Both the position numbers and the translations under genes were made by a program. The notes under the pieces were generated by a model. It was not told the DNA's origin. It saw only the letters and a list, made by a program, of their open reading frames with translations, and did not search any database. A stretch of 64,000 bases of DNA from JADKAV01 sp963732355 (lineage in GTDB: Bacteria > Actinomycetota > Actinomycetes > S36-B12 > UBA10799): the NCBI GenBank assembly GCA_963732355.1, contig CAVSZD010000011.1, positions 434,001-498,000 of the forward strand, written 5' to 3'. This document shows, piece after piece, positions 6,813-16,072 of this stretch. Position 1 is the stretch's first letter. Every line of letters begins with the position of its first letter.

Positions 6813-8699
6813 TCAGCCTGTGGTGGCCTGTTCCACTGGGACGCTCCCGTCACCTTCCAGCGCGGTGCGGATGACATCGACGTAGGTCTTGATTCCCTCA
6901 GTGGTCAGGTGTGTGCCGTCGTAGACGAAGTACTCACGGTGGCCCTCCGCAGCCACGGCCCAGTCGGCGATCCGCACGTTGTCGAACTGGTTGGCCATGC
7001 CCCGGATGTTGCGGTTGGAGTCCTCTTCCCAGGTGTTGGGCGTGTGGACTGTCACCAGCACGACCTGCTTGTCCGTCAGCCCGTCGAGGGTGTTCTTCAG
7101 CATGTCCCAGTAGGCGGTGCCGTTCGTCCCGGCATGGATCACGACCACGTCACGCAACTGTCCGGCGGCCTTTCGCGCCTCGATGCGTTGGACGATCTGC
7201 GGAAACTGCCTGGAAACGGCCGCGTCGACCGTCGTGTCAAAGGCGCTCTCCAAAGCCCCACTGGCTCCGAGCATCACTGAGTCACCGATGGCGGTCATGG
7301 GCCGCTGCGAGAGGTCGGCACCACGAGCGACCGGCGCGGGCGGCAACGAATCCGCTGAGTCCTGGCTCTGCTCCGAAGTCGACTGCTCAGCGCTCAAGTC
7401 CTGCCCGACGGACTCGAGTCCGTGCAGGTAGTCGTCGGCGCTGGGCGCAGGGATGGCCGCCAAGGCGGTTCCGGTCGCGAACACAACCGCCGCAAAGCCA
7501 GCCGCGACTCCCGCCGCTCGGGCGCCGGCGTAGGTGGCCCCGCGCTCGCGCCACCGCTTCCAAGCAGCGGCCAAAGCCCCCCGGCGGATTGGCATCTCGA
7601 GGTAGCGGTAGGAGATCTCGGCGACCCCGAAGGTGAGGCCCATTCGCAGGATCCACGCGGGGAGGCCCTCGAAGGGCAAGTCGATACCGGGGCGGGTGAC
7701 CACGAAGATCGGCCAGTGGTAGAGGTAAAGGCCATACGAGCGCTCTCCTATGTAGCGCATCGGCTGCACCGCGAGCAGCGCACCGAACCCGAAAGCCGGA
7801 TGGGTGGCCGCAGCAATGGCCACCGCGGTCAGCGCGGAGACTACAAGGAAGCCGCCTCGGTACAGCCAGGCACTGTCCTGGGAAACCGTGTGGAAGATCC
7901 AGAACAGCCAGCCCACCGCCCCCAGCGCCACGGCCCACAGGATCAACTTCGCTGGGCCCGCGACCCGATGGGGCAATGCACCCGGTCGCCAGACCGTGGC
8001 CAGAGCAGCACCCAGAAGAAGTCCCATGCAGTGGGTGTCGGTGCCGAAGTACAGGCGACTCGCGTCACCTGCTGCAGGCAGATTCCAGGCGAACGAACCG
8101 ATAGCCATGATCATCGTCGAGACCAGCGACACGATCAACGCCACCCGGCCCACACCGGGCCTGCCGCGCCACCGGTACAACAGCACGAGGGCAAGTGGCC
8201 AGAGCAGATAGAACTGCTCCTCGACGGCCAGCGACCACAGGTGCTGCAGCATCGGGGGTCTGCCCATGGCCTCGAAGTAGGAGAGGTCCGAGGCGATGTA
8301 CCACCAGTTCGTCACGTAGGCCGCAGAGGCGATGGCGTCCTCACGGAACTGGGCTGCCGCGTCCCTGGCGAAGAGCAGCACGAGGACGGCAGACAGGGCC
8401 AGGGTGGCGAACAACGCCGGCAGCAGTCGACGTGCCCGGCGAAGGTAGAACTGGCCGAACGAGACCGAGGATGTGTGTTCGATCTCCTGCAGCAGAAGGC
8501 TGCTGATCAAGAATCCGGACAGTACGAAGAACACATCGACACCGAGGAAACCACCGGGTACCGCGGCCAGACCTGAGTGGTAGAGCAGAACGGCCAGCAC
8601 CGCGATGGCCCGGATCCCGTCAAGACCGGGGATGTAGCCCATCTTGGGTGAGGCCCGGCGCACGTCGGTTACGTGCTTGGGCACCACCGCGACAGACAC
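6813..8699 (-). CDS. OatA-like acyltransferase: acyltransferase-3 membrane domain plus SGNH domain
   Basis: A 628-residue protein. Residues about 20-390 form the ten-helix acyltransferase-3 domain, with the diagnostic GLDGIRAIAVL start, FFVLSGFLIS and LRRARRLLPALF. A Ser/Glu-rich linker follows, then an extracytoplasmic SGNH esterase/transferase domain (about 455-620) with block I GDSVML, an N-containing GTNGT block and the C-terminal Asp/His pair in DGTHLT. This is the architecture of peptidoglycan O-acetyltransferase OatA and of acyltransferases acting on cell-envelope glycans: acyl groups cross the membrane and are moved to a sugar by the SGNH domain. The GTG start has GGAGAGG upstream. 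The acceptor is not determinable. The orphan permease gene follows 48 bp downstream of the stop. Confidence 0.9.
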   Translation of the reverse strand: MSVAVVPKHVTDVRRASPKMGYIPGLDGIRAIAVLAVLLYHSGLAAVPGGFLGVDVFFVLSGFLISSLLLQEIEHTSSVSFGQFYLRRARRLLPALFATLALSAVLVLLFARDAAAQFREDAIASAAYVTNWWYIASDLSYFEAMGRPPMLQHLWSLAVEEQFYLLWPLALVLLYRWRGRPGVGRVALIVSLVSTMIMAIGSFAWNLPAAGDASRLYFGTDTHCMGLLLGAALATVWRPGALPHRVAGPAKLILWAVALGAVGWLFWIFHTVSQDSAWLYRGGFLVVSALTAVAIAAATHPAFGFGALLAVQPMRYIGERSYGLYLYHWPIFVVTRPGIDLPFEGLPAWILRMGLTFGVAEISYRYLEMPIRRGALAAAWKRWRERGATYAGARAAGVAAGFAAVVFATGTALAAIPAPSADDYLHGLESVGQDLSAEQSTSEQSQDSADSLPPAPVARGADLSQRPMTAIGDSVMLGASGALESAFDTTVDAAVSRQFPQIVQRIEARKAAGQLRDVVVIHAGTNGTAYWDMLKNTLDGLTDKQVVLVTVHTPNTWEEDSNRNIRGMANQFDNVRIADWAVAAEGHREYFVYDGTHLTTEGIKTYVDVIRTALEGDGSVPVEQATTG

Positions 8700-8850
8700 C
8701 CTGACCTCTCCTCACGAACGCACATGACAACAGATTCCCCATCGTACGTCTGGTTTTGGGCACCCCGAGGCAGATCGCACGCGTGGCGTGGACACGATGA
8801 CCGGCTGAACGGAGGTTGGCACAGCCGCGTCGGCACGGTTTACTACGCAC

Positions 8851-10086
8851 ATGTCCCGAACCTTGATTGCGCTCGGCGCAACCGCCTTGGCCCTTCCGCT
8901 TGCGGCCGCGCCCGCCTCAGCCGATCCAGTCGTCGACGGGCAGTTCCAGGTGACGGGGGTGGGCACCAACAATCAGATCACTGTTGGACCGGACTCCAAC
9001 ATCTGGCTGACCCTTGACTCGGGCGTCACCAACGACCTGGCGAAGATCACCCCCGACGGCGTGGTCACCGAGTACGACCCTGCAGCGATCACAGACCCCA
9101 CCGGAATCACAGCCGGTCCGGACGGAAACCTGTGGGTGACTCAGAACGGCGGGGTGGCGAAGTTCTCACCGGCCGACCCAGGCAGTGCCGTGGCCACCCC
9201 GATAGCGGCCATCACGGACGCCCGGGCCATCACCGTCGGACCCGATGCGAACCTGTGGACCGGTTCGGAGACAAAACTCGTCAAGATTCCTCCTGCCAAC
9301 CCGGCTGGTGCCACATCGTTCACGGTTCTGACCCAGGCCCGCTGGATCACCGCTGGGACCGACGGCAACCTCTGGGTGGCCGACGGAATCGGTGGTCAGC
9401 GGGTTGTGCGTGTCACCCCGGCTGGCGTGGCCACGCCCTTCCCCACCGGTGGCGGCCCCCAGGGAATCGCTGCTGGGCCCAACGGCCAGGTTGCGTACAG
9501 CAACCCGATCGCGAATCCCCAGGAGGTTGGCCGCATCGCGGACCCGGGACCTGCCCAGGCGACTGCGACGCCCCTAGCGGATCCCACCGGGGTGGCGTTC
9601 GGGGCCGACCAGGCGTATTGGTTCGCCCAGTTCGGAACCAACGACCTCGGACGATTGACCCCCGATGGCGCCTACTCCACCCTGCCCATCGCCGCGAACA
9701 CCGGTCCGCGCCAACTGACGGGCGGGCCCAACAACACTTTGTGGGTCACCTTGGACACAAGCGACAAGGTCGCCCGCGTTTCCGGCGTGAACCCGCCGGC
9801 ACCACCGAACCCCACCCCGAACCCTGCGCTGGACACCAGCATCACCAAGGCCCCCAAGAAGGTGGTGCGCACCGGTAAGGCCCGCGCCAAGGTCAAGGTG
9901 CGTTTCACCGGGACAACCGGGGCGACGTTCCAGTGCCGGCTGAACAAGCGGGGCTGGGTGCCGTGCTCCTCGCCCAAGTCGCTGAAGGTCAAGCCGGGCA
10001 AGTACACCTTCCGGGTTCGGGCGGTGCTTGGCGGCACGGCCGACCCCACGCCGGCCAAGGCGAAGTTCCGCGTCAAGCGCCGGTAG
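8851..10086 (+). CDS. Secreted Vgb-like beta-propeller protein
   Basis: A 411-residue exported protein. Residues 1-24 are a signal peptide ending ASA. Residues about 25-310 contain repeated blades with the recurring motif GPDGNLWVT or close variants (GPDSNIWLT, GPDANLWTG, GTDGNLWVA, GPNNTLWVT), typical of the virginiamycin B lyase/streptogramin-lyase propeller fold. After a Pro/Asn linker, a C-terminal domain (about 330-411) with the pattern FQCRLN...PCSSP and a very basic end resembles domains found in secreted actinobacterial proteins. True Vgb enzymes are about 290 residues and cytoplasmic, so antibiotic lyase activity should not be assumed; a cell-surface or secreted binding role is as likely. 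The 3' end overlaps a convergent gene by 14 bp. Confidence 0.8.
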   Translation: MSRTLIALGATALALPLAAAPASADPVVDGQFQVTGVGTNNQITVGPDSNIWLTLDSGVTNDLAKITPDGVVTEYDPAAITDPTGITAGPDGNLWVTQNGGVAKFSPADPGSAVATPIAAITDARAITVGPDANLWTGSETKLVKIPPANPAGATSFTVLTQARWITAGTDGNLWVADGIGGQRVVRVTPAGVATPFPTGGGPQGIAAGPNGQVAYSNPIANPQEVGRIADPGPAQATATPLADPTGVAFGADQAYWFAQFGTNDLGRLTPDGAYSTLPIAANTGPRQLTGGPNNTLWVTLDTSDKVARVSGVNPPAPPNPTPNPALDTSITKAPKKVVRTGKARAKVKVRFTGTTGATFQCRLNKRGWVPCSSPKSLKVKPGKYTFRVRAVLGGTADPTPAKAKFRVKRR

Positions 10087-11146
10087 CGGCTTCGTGGATC
10101 CAGCCGAGCCAGCCACCGGCAGGTGGGCGTATGGCGGCTTTGGTCGCCCGTTCCTCGCGGACTCTGGCGTCGGCCACGGGCAGTCCGGCCACCGTGATCG
10201 TCTCGGGGAAGTGCGTGGTCGCGAAGGCTTGCAGGCCGGTGCCCAGGGCCAGTACCGCGCGATCCCCGAATCGGATGTGGCGGTCGTGGCCGAACCGCTC
10301 GACCTTCCCGTGACCTCGCACGCGCTCGGGGACAAGGACCAGGTCGAGGCTGACCTGGCGGACGAGGGCCTGCAAGAGGCGTCCGAACGCCAGCGACATG
10401 ACTTCCTCGTCGAAACGGTCGCCGTTCTTGGCCCGGACGTCGGTCACCGCGGTGATCACCCGGACCTTGCGACCGGGATGCATGCCGACGCGTGAGAGGA
10501 ACCAGCTCAGACCGTCGCCGTTCTGGGTCTGGTGCACATAGCGGCGCGCTACCTGCTGGCCCGCGTACTTGTCATAGATCACGATCGGGGTGGACGACTG
10601 CACAAGCGGACCGAACCGCTGCTCCCACTCCACTTCGCGATTCCCGCCCTCGCGCAAAGGGGCTTCGAGGACCTGGCGCGCCGCCAACACCGTGGACGTG
10701 CGCCCCGCAGTCGCGATCCGGCCGATCTCGATCAGCCCGCCCGGGGTCTGGGCGGAGAACTCGTCGATGGGAACACCGAGCAGTTCGGCCTGGTCGGCTT
10801 CCACCAGTACCAGCGACACCGTTGGGGCCAGGCGCGTCTCCAGAACTGCGGAGTCCAGCAACTCCCCGAGCCCGGGGCGCAGAGAAGGATCGGCGACCTC
10901 CACGCTCACTCTTCGTGAAGAGAGGATCGCCTCCCAGGACTTGGCCAGGGACGTTGGCATCTCCCGCACGGCTTGCACGAAGACCTCCAGGTCCTCGGCG
11001 CAGGTGAAGACCAAGTGGCCGTGCACGCTCAGGTCCTCGAGCAACTCCTCGTGAAGCGCCCGTCGTAGGGCTGGATCATCGGCGCGCTCCTGCAGCGCCG
11101 CCCCGCTGATGCTCACCCCGAACACAGAGCGGGCGCTCACGACCAC
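10073..11146 (-). CDS. Unrecognised partner of the AAA/DUF3696 ATPase, with PLD-like HDR motif
   Basis: A 357-residue soluble protein I cannot place in a named family. The N-terminal half (about 1-150) is mixed alpha/beta. The C-terminal half (about 180-330) reads like a phospholipase-D-superfamily domain: a first strand TPIVIYDKYAG, a block GLSWFLSRVG, a strand KVRVITAVTD, then a basic motif FGHDRHIRFGDRAVL and ALGTGLQAF. The order I-x-x-D-x-Y ... H-D-R-x-I ... G-x-G-L recalls both HDR-type PLD-like proteins of mobile/defence loci and the MITD1 C-terminal domain, which is a catalytically silent PLD fold that binds membranes. Its GTG start overlaps the stop of the ATPase gene by 10 bp, so the two are coupled and probably form one complex. 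The function is inference. Confidence 0.65.
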   Translation of the reverse strand: MVVSARSVFGVSISGAALQERADDPALRRALHEELLEDLSVHGHLVFTCAEDLEVFVQAVREMPTSLAKSWEAILSSRRVSVEVADPSLRPGLGELLDSAVLETRLAPTVSLVLVEADQAELLGVPIDEFSAQTPGGLIEIGRIATAGRTSTVLAARQVLEAPLREGGNREVEWEQRFGPLVQSSTPIVIYDKYAGQQVARRYVHQTQNGDGLSWFLSRVGMHPGRKVRVITAVTDVRAKNGDRFDEEVMSLAFGRLLQALVRQVSLDLVLVPERVRGHGKVERFGHDRHIRFGDRAVLALGTGLQAFATTHFPETITVAGLPVADARVREERATKAAIRPPAGGWLGWIHEAATGA

Positions 11147-12279
11147 CCCGGAAGCACTTCGGCCAGCCGCTCCTCGAAGAAGTCCCCCGGCCAGCCGTCG
11201 ATCAATTCCCCACGATCGCTGACCTCCAAGTTCCGCACGAAGACCGCCGCATCGTCGTGCAGGTCGACGTAGAGGATTCGCAGGTCGGTAGCCGAGAAAG
11301 AACCTTCTCGGATCCTGCGCAGAATCCGCAGCACCAGGTGTTCCGAGTGGGTTTCGATCAGCAGTTGTCCACGCCCGGATGTGACCGTGTCTATGAACAG
11401 GTCACCCACCGCCGACTGCAACCGCGGGTGCAGGTGCACCTCCGGCTGTTCCACGATGATCATCCCGCCATCGCTCACACAACACTGCGTGATCACCGGT
11501 AGCAGTTGCCCCACCCCGTATCCCACCGCCCGCGGGGACACCAGTACCGGCGGATCGTGGCGGACGTCCTCGAGCGCGAGCACCGTGAAGTCACCGGCCG
11601 AGATCACGATGTCGTGCGACACGGGGGCCAGCATCCGGACTCGGTAGCCGAGACCCAGCCGCTGGCACCACGCGTTGACCTGCGCGAGGAGGGCGTCCTC
11701 GTCGTGGAGCAGTTCGACCATGCGTTCCCCGGCCGGACCCACATACTTGTCGCCGCCCTGACCAACCACGGTCGTGCGCTTGGCTTGGGCGCGCATCGGC
11801 CCCAGGAAGTAGACGTGGCTGAGCACGTCATAGATCTCCGGAGCAAGTTCGCGAGCCAACGGGGCACCAGGTTGACCCGCCCAGGGCCGCGGCCCGCTGA
11901 CAAAGCCCTTTTCGCGACCGTCGTCCACCTCAAGTCGCGTCCGCAACGCCGCGCGGCGCTGCGGGTCCCAGTGGAAGACCCCGGTAGCCGCGTGGCGTGC
12001 CCCTTGCGGGGTGGTCCAGCCGAATCCCAAGGTCATAGGCAGTGACTCATCGTGATGGTGGATCGCCATCCTGAACGTGCCACCCTCGACGAGTTCGCCG
12101 GACATGTTCAGGATCTCCGGGCGCGCAGCGGTCTGCTGGAGCATCGGTAACACGGACAGCAGACTGCTCTTGCCCGCGGAGTTCGGACCGAAGACCAGCG
12201 TCAGGGGTGCGAGTTCGACGGTCGTCGGATCAGGGCTGTATGACCGCAGTCCCCCGACAGTCAGGTCTGTGACGAGCAC
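11137..12279 (-). CDS. AAA family ATPase with DUF3696 C-terminus
   Basis: A 380-residue ATPase of the OLD/SMC-like AAA_15/AAA_21 group. Walker A is GPNSAGKSS near residue 31; Walker B plus downstream elements are MIIVEQPEVHLHPRLQ (about 274-289), followed by the H-loop ETHSEH. The C-terminal 60 residues (VSDRGELIDGWPGDFFEERL) fit DUF3696, a domain common in stand-alone ATPases of defence and mobile loci. It lacks a Toprim nuclease, so unlike GajA it would need its partner as effector. The GTG start lies 3 bp after the end of the DUF4333 reading frame and shows no strong ribosome-binding site, so translation is probably coupled. The next gene overlaps its stop. I infer a two-gene ATPase-sensor/effector module. 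Confidence 0.85.
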   Translation of the reverse strand: MLVTDLTVGGLRSYSPDPTTVELAPLTLVFGPNSAGKSSLLSVLPMLQQTAARPEILNMSGELVEGGTFRMAIHHHDESLPMTLGFGWTTPQGARHAATGVFHWDPQRRAALRTRLEVDDGREKGFVSGPRPWAGQPGAPLARELAPEIYDVLSHVYFLGPMRAQAKRTTVVGQGGDKYVGPAGERMVELLHDEDALLAQVNAWCQRLGLGYRVRMLAPVSHDIVISAGDFTVLALEDVRHDPPVLVSPRAVGYGVGQLLPVITQCCVSDGGMIIVEQPEVHLHPRLQSAVGDLFIDTVTSGRGQLLIETHSEHLVLRILRRIREGSFSATDLRILYVDLHDDAAVFVRNLEVSDRGELIDGWPGDFFEERLAEVLPGWS

Positions 12280-12282
12280 GCG

Positions 12283-12583
12283 TCAGGAGACGACCTTCCA
12301 GTTCAGGTTGGCCGAGGACTCACTGCCGAGCTTCACCTGCACCCGGTACTTGGTCCCAGTGGTGCTCGGTCGCCTTGCAGAAGAAGATCTTGCCCTTGAC
12401 CCAGGTGACCTTGTTCGGGCATTTCACGGTGACGTTGATGTCCGCCTGCGTGTTGAAGCCCCGCTTGATGTTGCGTTCCAGCTTGGGGATCTTCACCGTG
12501 CCCGCAGCATTCGCAGGTCCTACAAAGGCGATCGGCGCGGCGATCAGGGGAACGGTTACTGCGAGCGCGGTTGTCCGGCGCAT
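12283..12583 (-). pseudogene. DUF4333-domain exported protein, frameshifted
   Basis: The ATG at 12583 has AAGGAGGG 5 nt upstream and opens a signal peptide (about 27 residues, ending ANA). The mature part has the DUF4333 pattern: a CPNKV segment, then GKIFFCKAT. The frame then runs into a non-family tail and stops at 12320. Skipping one base near 12358-12363 restores the expected domain end (TGTKYRVQVKL ... NLNWKVVS) and a stop at 12283-12285, 3 bp before the ATPase start. Either one C is extra in the sequence or the gene is broken. DUF4333 proteins are small secreted actinobacterial proteins of unknown function. Confidence 0.75.
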
Positions 12584-12638
12584 GGCACCCTCCTTGAGTT
12601 GGAGCAAGAATACGCTCCTCGCGGCCGCAATGACACCC

Positions 12639-13592
12639 TCACCTGAGCAACTGAGCCGCCTCCAGCGCCCAATAGGTGAGGACGATATCCGCCCCGGCCC
12701 TTACACATCCGGTGATGGACTCCAGGATCACCTGCTCGCGGTCGATCCAACCGCGCTCAGCAGCAGCCTCGAGCATCGCGTATTCGCCGGACACCTGGTA
12801 GACGGCCACCGGGACTGTGCTCGACTGCGCAACCGCAGCAACGATGTCCAGGAAAGCCGGTTTGACCATCACGACGTCGGCGCCCTCGGCGAGGTCCAGG
12901 TCCAATTCGCGCAGGGACTCCCTGGAGTTGCCGACGTCCTGCTGATAGGTGCGCCGGTTGCCTTCGAACGTGCTGTCGACCGCCTCCCGGAAAGGCCCGT
13001 ACAACGCCGTGGCGTACTTCGCGGTGTAACCCAAGATCGCGGTGTTGATGAAGCCTTCCGAATCCAGCGCCTCGCGCACGGCCGCCACCTGGCCGTCCAT
13101 CATGCCGCTGAGCCCGAGCATGTCCGCCCCGGCTGCGGCAAGGACCACTGCCATCTGCTGGTAGCGGACCAGCGTGGCGTCGTTGTCGACTTCGCCGTCG
13201 CGAAGGACCCCGCAGTGGCCGTGGTCTGTGAACTCATCCAGACACAGGTCGACCTGCACCACCAGCCTGCCGGCCGACGCCTGCACTGCCACCTCGACGG
13301 ATCGCGCAAGAATGCCCTGCGGGTCGGTGCCCGAGGATCCGATGGCGTCTTTGTGCGCGGGCACGCCGAAGAGCATGACGCCGCCCAGACCTGCCCGAGC
13401 GGCTTCGTCGACCACGTCGGGCAGAGTCTGCAACGTCTGCTGGTACACCCCGGGCATCGAGCTGATCGCGCGTGGGCTCGTCAACGACTCAGCCACGAAC
13501 ACAGGCAGCACCAGTTGCGCCGGGTGAACCCGGGTCTCGCTGACCAGTCGCCGAACCGCAGCGTTGGCCCGCAGCCGACGCGGCCGGATCAT
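12639..13592 (-). CDS. hemB: Delta-aminolevulinic acid dehydratase (porphobilinogen synthase)
   Basis: Joins two 5-aminolevulinate molecules into porphobilinogen in the cytosol, the second step of tetrapyrrole synthesis. The 317-residue product has both active-site lysines in context (YTAKYATALYGPF and VMVKPAFLDIV). The metal region reads DLCLDEFTDHGHCG: the first and third Zn-type cysteines are present but the middle one is Asp, a mixed site between the Zn and Mg types. The ATG at 13592 overlaps the stop of the cobA/hemD frame as ATGA, which fixes the start. Last gene of the rex-hemA-hemC-cobA/hemD-hemB run. Confidence 0.96.
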   Translation of the reverse strand: MIRPRRLRANAAVRRLVSETRVHPAQLVLPVFVAESLTSPRAISSMPGVYQQTLQTLPDVVDEAARAGLGGVMLFGVPAHKDAIGSSGTDPQGILARSVEVAVQASAGRLVVQVDLCLDEFTDHGHCGVLRDGEVDNDATLVRYQQMAVVLAAAGADMLGLSGMMDGQVAAVREALDSEGFINTAILGYTAKYATALYGPFREAVDSTFEGNRRTYQQDVGNSRESLRELDLDLAEGADVVMVKPAFLDIVAAVAQSSTVPVAVYQVSGEYAMLEAAAERGWIDREQVILESITGCVRAGADIVLTYWALEAAQLLR

Positions 13593-15173
13593 GCCTTGGC
13601 CGCGCGCCGGCGTCCCGCGCCCCTGCGCTTGGACGGCCGCCAAGTGCGCTCGCCACTATCGAGGGCGGTCTGCCGCAACGTTTCACCGTGATCTGCCAAC
13701 GCCGCTACCAGCGCGTCGATCTTGGCTTGAGCGGGCTGTACCGACACCTTCAACCCGTGCTCGGTGGCAGTGGCGGCCGTCTCCGGGCCGATGGCAGCGA
13801 TCACCGTTGTGGCGTGGGGTTTGCCCGCGATGCCGACGAGGTTGCGCACGGTGCTCGACGAAGTGAAGACGACCGCGTCGAAGCCACCGGTCTTGATGGC
13901 TTCGCGGATGTGTGCCGCAGGCGGTGCCGCCCGAACGGTCCGGTAGGCGGTGATGTCGTCGACCTCCCAGCCCAGCTCCTCGAGGCCGGCAACCAGTTTC
14001 TCGGTTGCGATGTCGGCGCGGGGCAAGAACACCCGGCCGATCGGGTCGAGCTCAGGGTCGCGGTCCGGCCAGACCTCGAGCAGACCCACCGACGACTGCG
14101 CGTCGGCAGGCGGAACCAGGTCCGCGCGCACACCGAACTCCTGAAGTGCCGCTGCGGTCGACTCCCCGATGGCAGCGATCTTCAGCCCGGCCAGGTGACG
14201 GGCGTCCAGTCCTCGCTGCTCAAAGCGCTCCCGGATGGAACGCACGGCGTTGACGCTGGTGAACGCGATCCACTGGTAACGCCCGGATTCGATGCCCTCG
14301 ATCGCCCGCTCCATCTGCTGAGGAGTGCGTGGCGGCTCCACGCTGATCGTCGGAACCTCGACCGGGCACGGCCCCGAACAGTCGCAGTTGCGCGGACAGT
14401 TCGCCGGCCTGGTCCTTCGTGCGCGGCACCAGTACTCGCCAGCCGAACAGGGGCCGGCTTTCGAACCAGCCCAGATTGCTGGCCGAACCGACCGCGTCCC
14501 CGATGTACACGTCGCCGTTGCCGGTCAGCTTCGCGGCCTTCAGGTCGGCCGCGGCCTCTCCCAACGTGGTCACGATCGTCTGCTGCTCGACCGTGGTACC
14601 ACCTCTGACGACGACCATCCCGGTCGACGGCGTGCGCCCTGCCGCGAGGGCTGCTTTCGCTATCCCAGCGGCAGAATCGGCCGCGTTGCGAACCACCACG
14701 GTCGCCGATGCGTCGGCAAGCGTTTCAGAATCCACCTCACCCGACAGAAGATCCACGACCCGCAGTTGCTTGGACTTGGGTCCCACCAGGCCGATGCCGG
14801 CGTAGGCGGCCACACCGGTCACGTCAGCGGCTGAGGGAAGGATCTCGAAGGGGGCTTTCGCACGGTGGATGACCTTGGCCTCGGCACTGGCGCGCCCGTC
14901 GAGCAACGGGTCCCCTGCGTAAAGTCGCACCGCCCGGCGTCCGGCACGTGCCTGCTCGACGAGACTCTTAGCCACGGTGGGGGCGTCGATAGCCGTCGTC
15001 GGGATGTCCAGGATTTCGACGTCGTGGCCCTCGACCAGGCCCATGACCTCGGGGTCACACACGACGACCTGCGCAGCGGCGAGCAGCGACGCGCCGCGCA
15101 CTGACAACAACTCGGGGTCTCCTGCTCCGGCCGCGATGAGCGCGATGGCTGGCAGGTTCTTTCGATTCCTCAT
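13589..15173 (-). CDS. hemD: Fused uroporphyrinogen-III methyltransferase/synthase (CobA-HemD), interrupted by a +1 frameshift
   Basis: In actinobacteria one polypeptide often carries a CobA-type SAM methyltransferase followed by uroporphyrinogen-III synthase. Here the CobA-like part starts at the ATG at 15173 (ATGA overlap with hemC) and includes LIAAGAGDPELL near its start. The synthase part begins FGWRVLVPRTKDQAG and runs to 13589, with QWIAFTSVNAVRS and VVFTSSSTVRN. The two frames are joined only if one C is removed from CCC at 14364-14366: the text then reads GAVPVEVPTISVEPP without gap or overlap. The methyltransferase half looks degenerate compared with active CobA, so precorrin-2 formation is uncertain, but the HemD role (ring closure and D-ring inversion) is secure if the reading frame is intact in the cell. 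Confidence 0.9.
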
Positions 15174-16072
15174 GTTTCTCTCCTGAGTATGCGACCGGCG
15201 CCTTGCCCGATCAGGGTGTCGGCGGCCCGTAGCCCGACGCTGTGCGCGTCGAACCACGAACCGGTCGTTGTGCATTCGTACATCTGTGAGCCGTCCTCTG
15301 ACAGCACGGCCGCTCGCAGTGAGACGGTGTCGGGGCCGACCTCGGTCAGCACCCCGACCGGCGCGCTGCAACCCGCACGCAGCCCCGCGAGCAAAGCCCG
15401 TTCGGCAATGACACCGGCGCGGCTGGCCGCGTGGTCGAGGGTGGCAACCGCTTCGAGCCGCGGATCATCCACTCGCATCTCCACCGCCAGCGCGCCTTGG
15501 CCCACGGCTGGCAGCATCGTGACCGGCTCCAGAACGAAACCCGGCGGGCGCAGACCGAGCCGGTTCAGCCCGGCTACGGCGATCACGACCGCGTCGACCT
15601 GGCCGGATTGCGCCGCGTTCACCCTGCTGTCCACGTTGCCGCGGATGCCCACGATCTGAAGGTCGGGGCGAGCCCGGCGCAGGTACGCCACACGTCGCGG
15701 GGAACCAGTTGCGACCGTCGCCCCGTCCGGCAGAGCGGCCAGGTCGGTCGCACTGGTCACCATGAAGTCACGCACGTCCTCGCGCTGCGGTATCGACACG
15801 ATCGTCGTGCGTGGGTCGTTCGCGGTGGGTAGGTCCTTCATCGAATGAACTGCCACATCAGCGCGGCCTTCCACGACCGCTTCGCGCACCGCAGCCACGA
15901 ACACACCTTGGCCGCCGAACGAGGTCAGGGCCGCTCGCGAGGTGTCGCCCTCGGAAGTGACGAGGACCTCGGAGGCGTTCAAAGTCGTCGCAGCCTCGAT
16001 ACGTGCGCGCACCCACGCCGTCTGGGCGCGCGCCAAGGCACTGGCCCGCGTGGCCACTTTGATGTCAGGCAC
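15170..16072 (-). CDS. hemC: Porphobilinogen deaminase (hydroxymethylbilane synthase)
   Basis: Polymerises four porphobilinogens into hydroxymethylbilane. The 300-residue protein has the family start (IKVATRASALARAQT), VHSMKDLPT, RRVAYLRRARPDLQ and the dipyrromethane-cofactor cysteine in LRAGCSAPVG near residue 235. The GTG at 16072 overlaps the hemA stop by 8 bp and the 3' end overlaps the next ATG, so hemA, hemC and cobA/hemD are translationally coupled. Length is normal for the family. Confidence 0.96.
   Translation of the reverse strand: MPDIKVATRASALARAQTAWVRARIEAATTLNASEVLVTSEGDTSRAALTSFGGQGVFVAAVREAVVEGRADVAVHSMKDLPTANDPRTTIVSIPQREDVRDFMVTSATDLAALPDGATVATGSPRRVAYLRRARPDLQIVGIRGNVDSRVNAAQSGQVDAVVIAVAGLNRLGLRPPGFVLEPVTMLPAVGQGALAVEMRVDDPRLEAVATLDHAASRAGVIAERALLAGLRAGCSAPVGVLTEVGPDTVSLRAAVLSEDGSQMYECTTTGSWFDAHSVGLRAADTLIGQGAGRILRRET

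Noticed and set aside
7422..8576. 384-residue frame opposite the acyltransferase
   Set aside because: It is antisense to an intact, motif-rich gene; its composition is extreme (Arg, Gly, Gln) and no domain is visible.
13688..14608. 306-residue frame opposite cobA-hemD
   Set aside because: Shadow of the conserved HemD coding region; no start signal or family feature.
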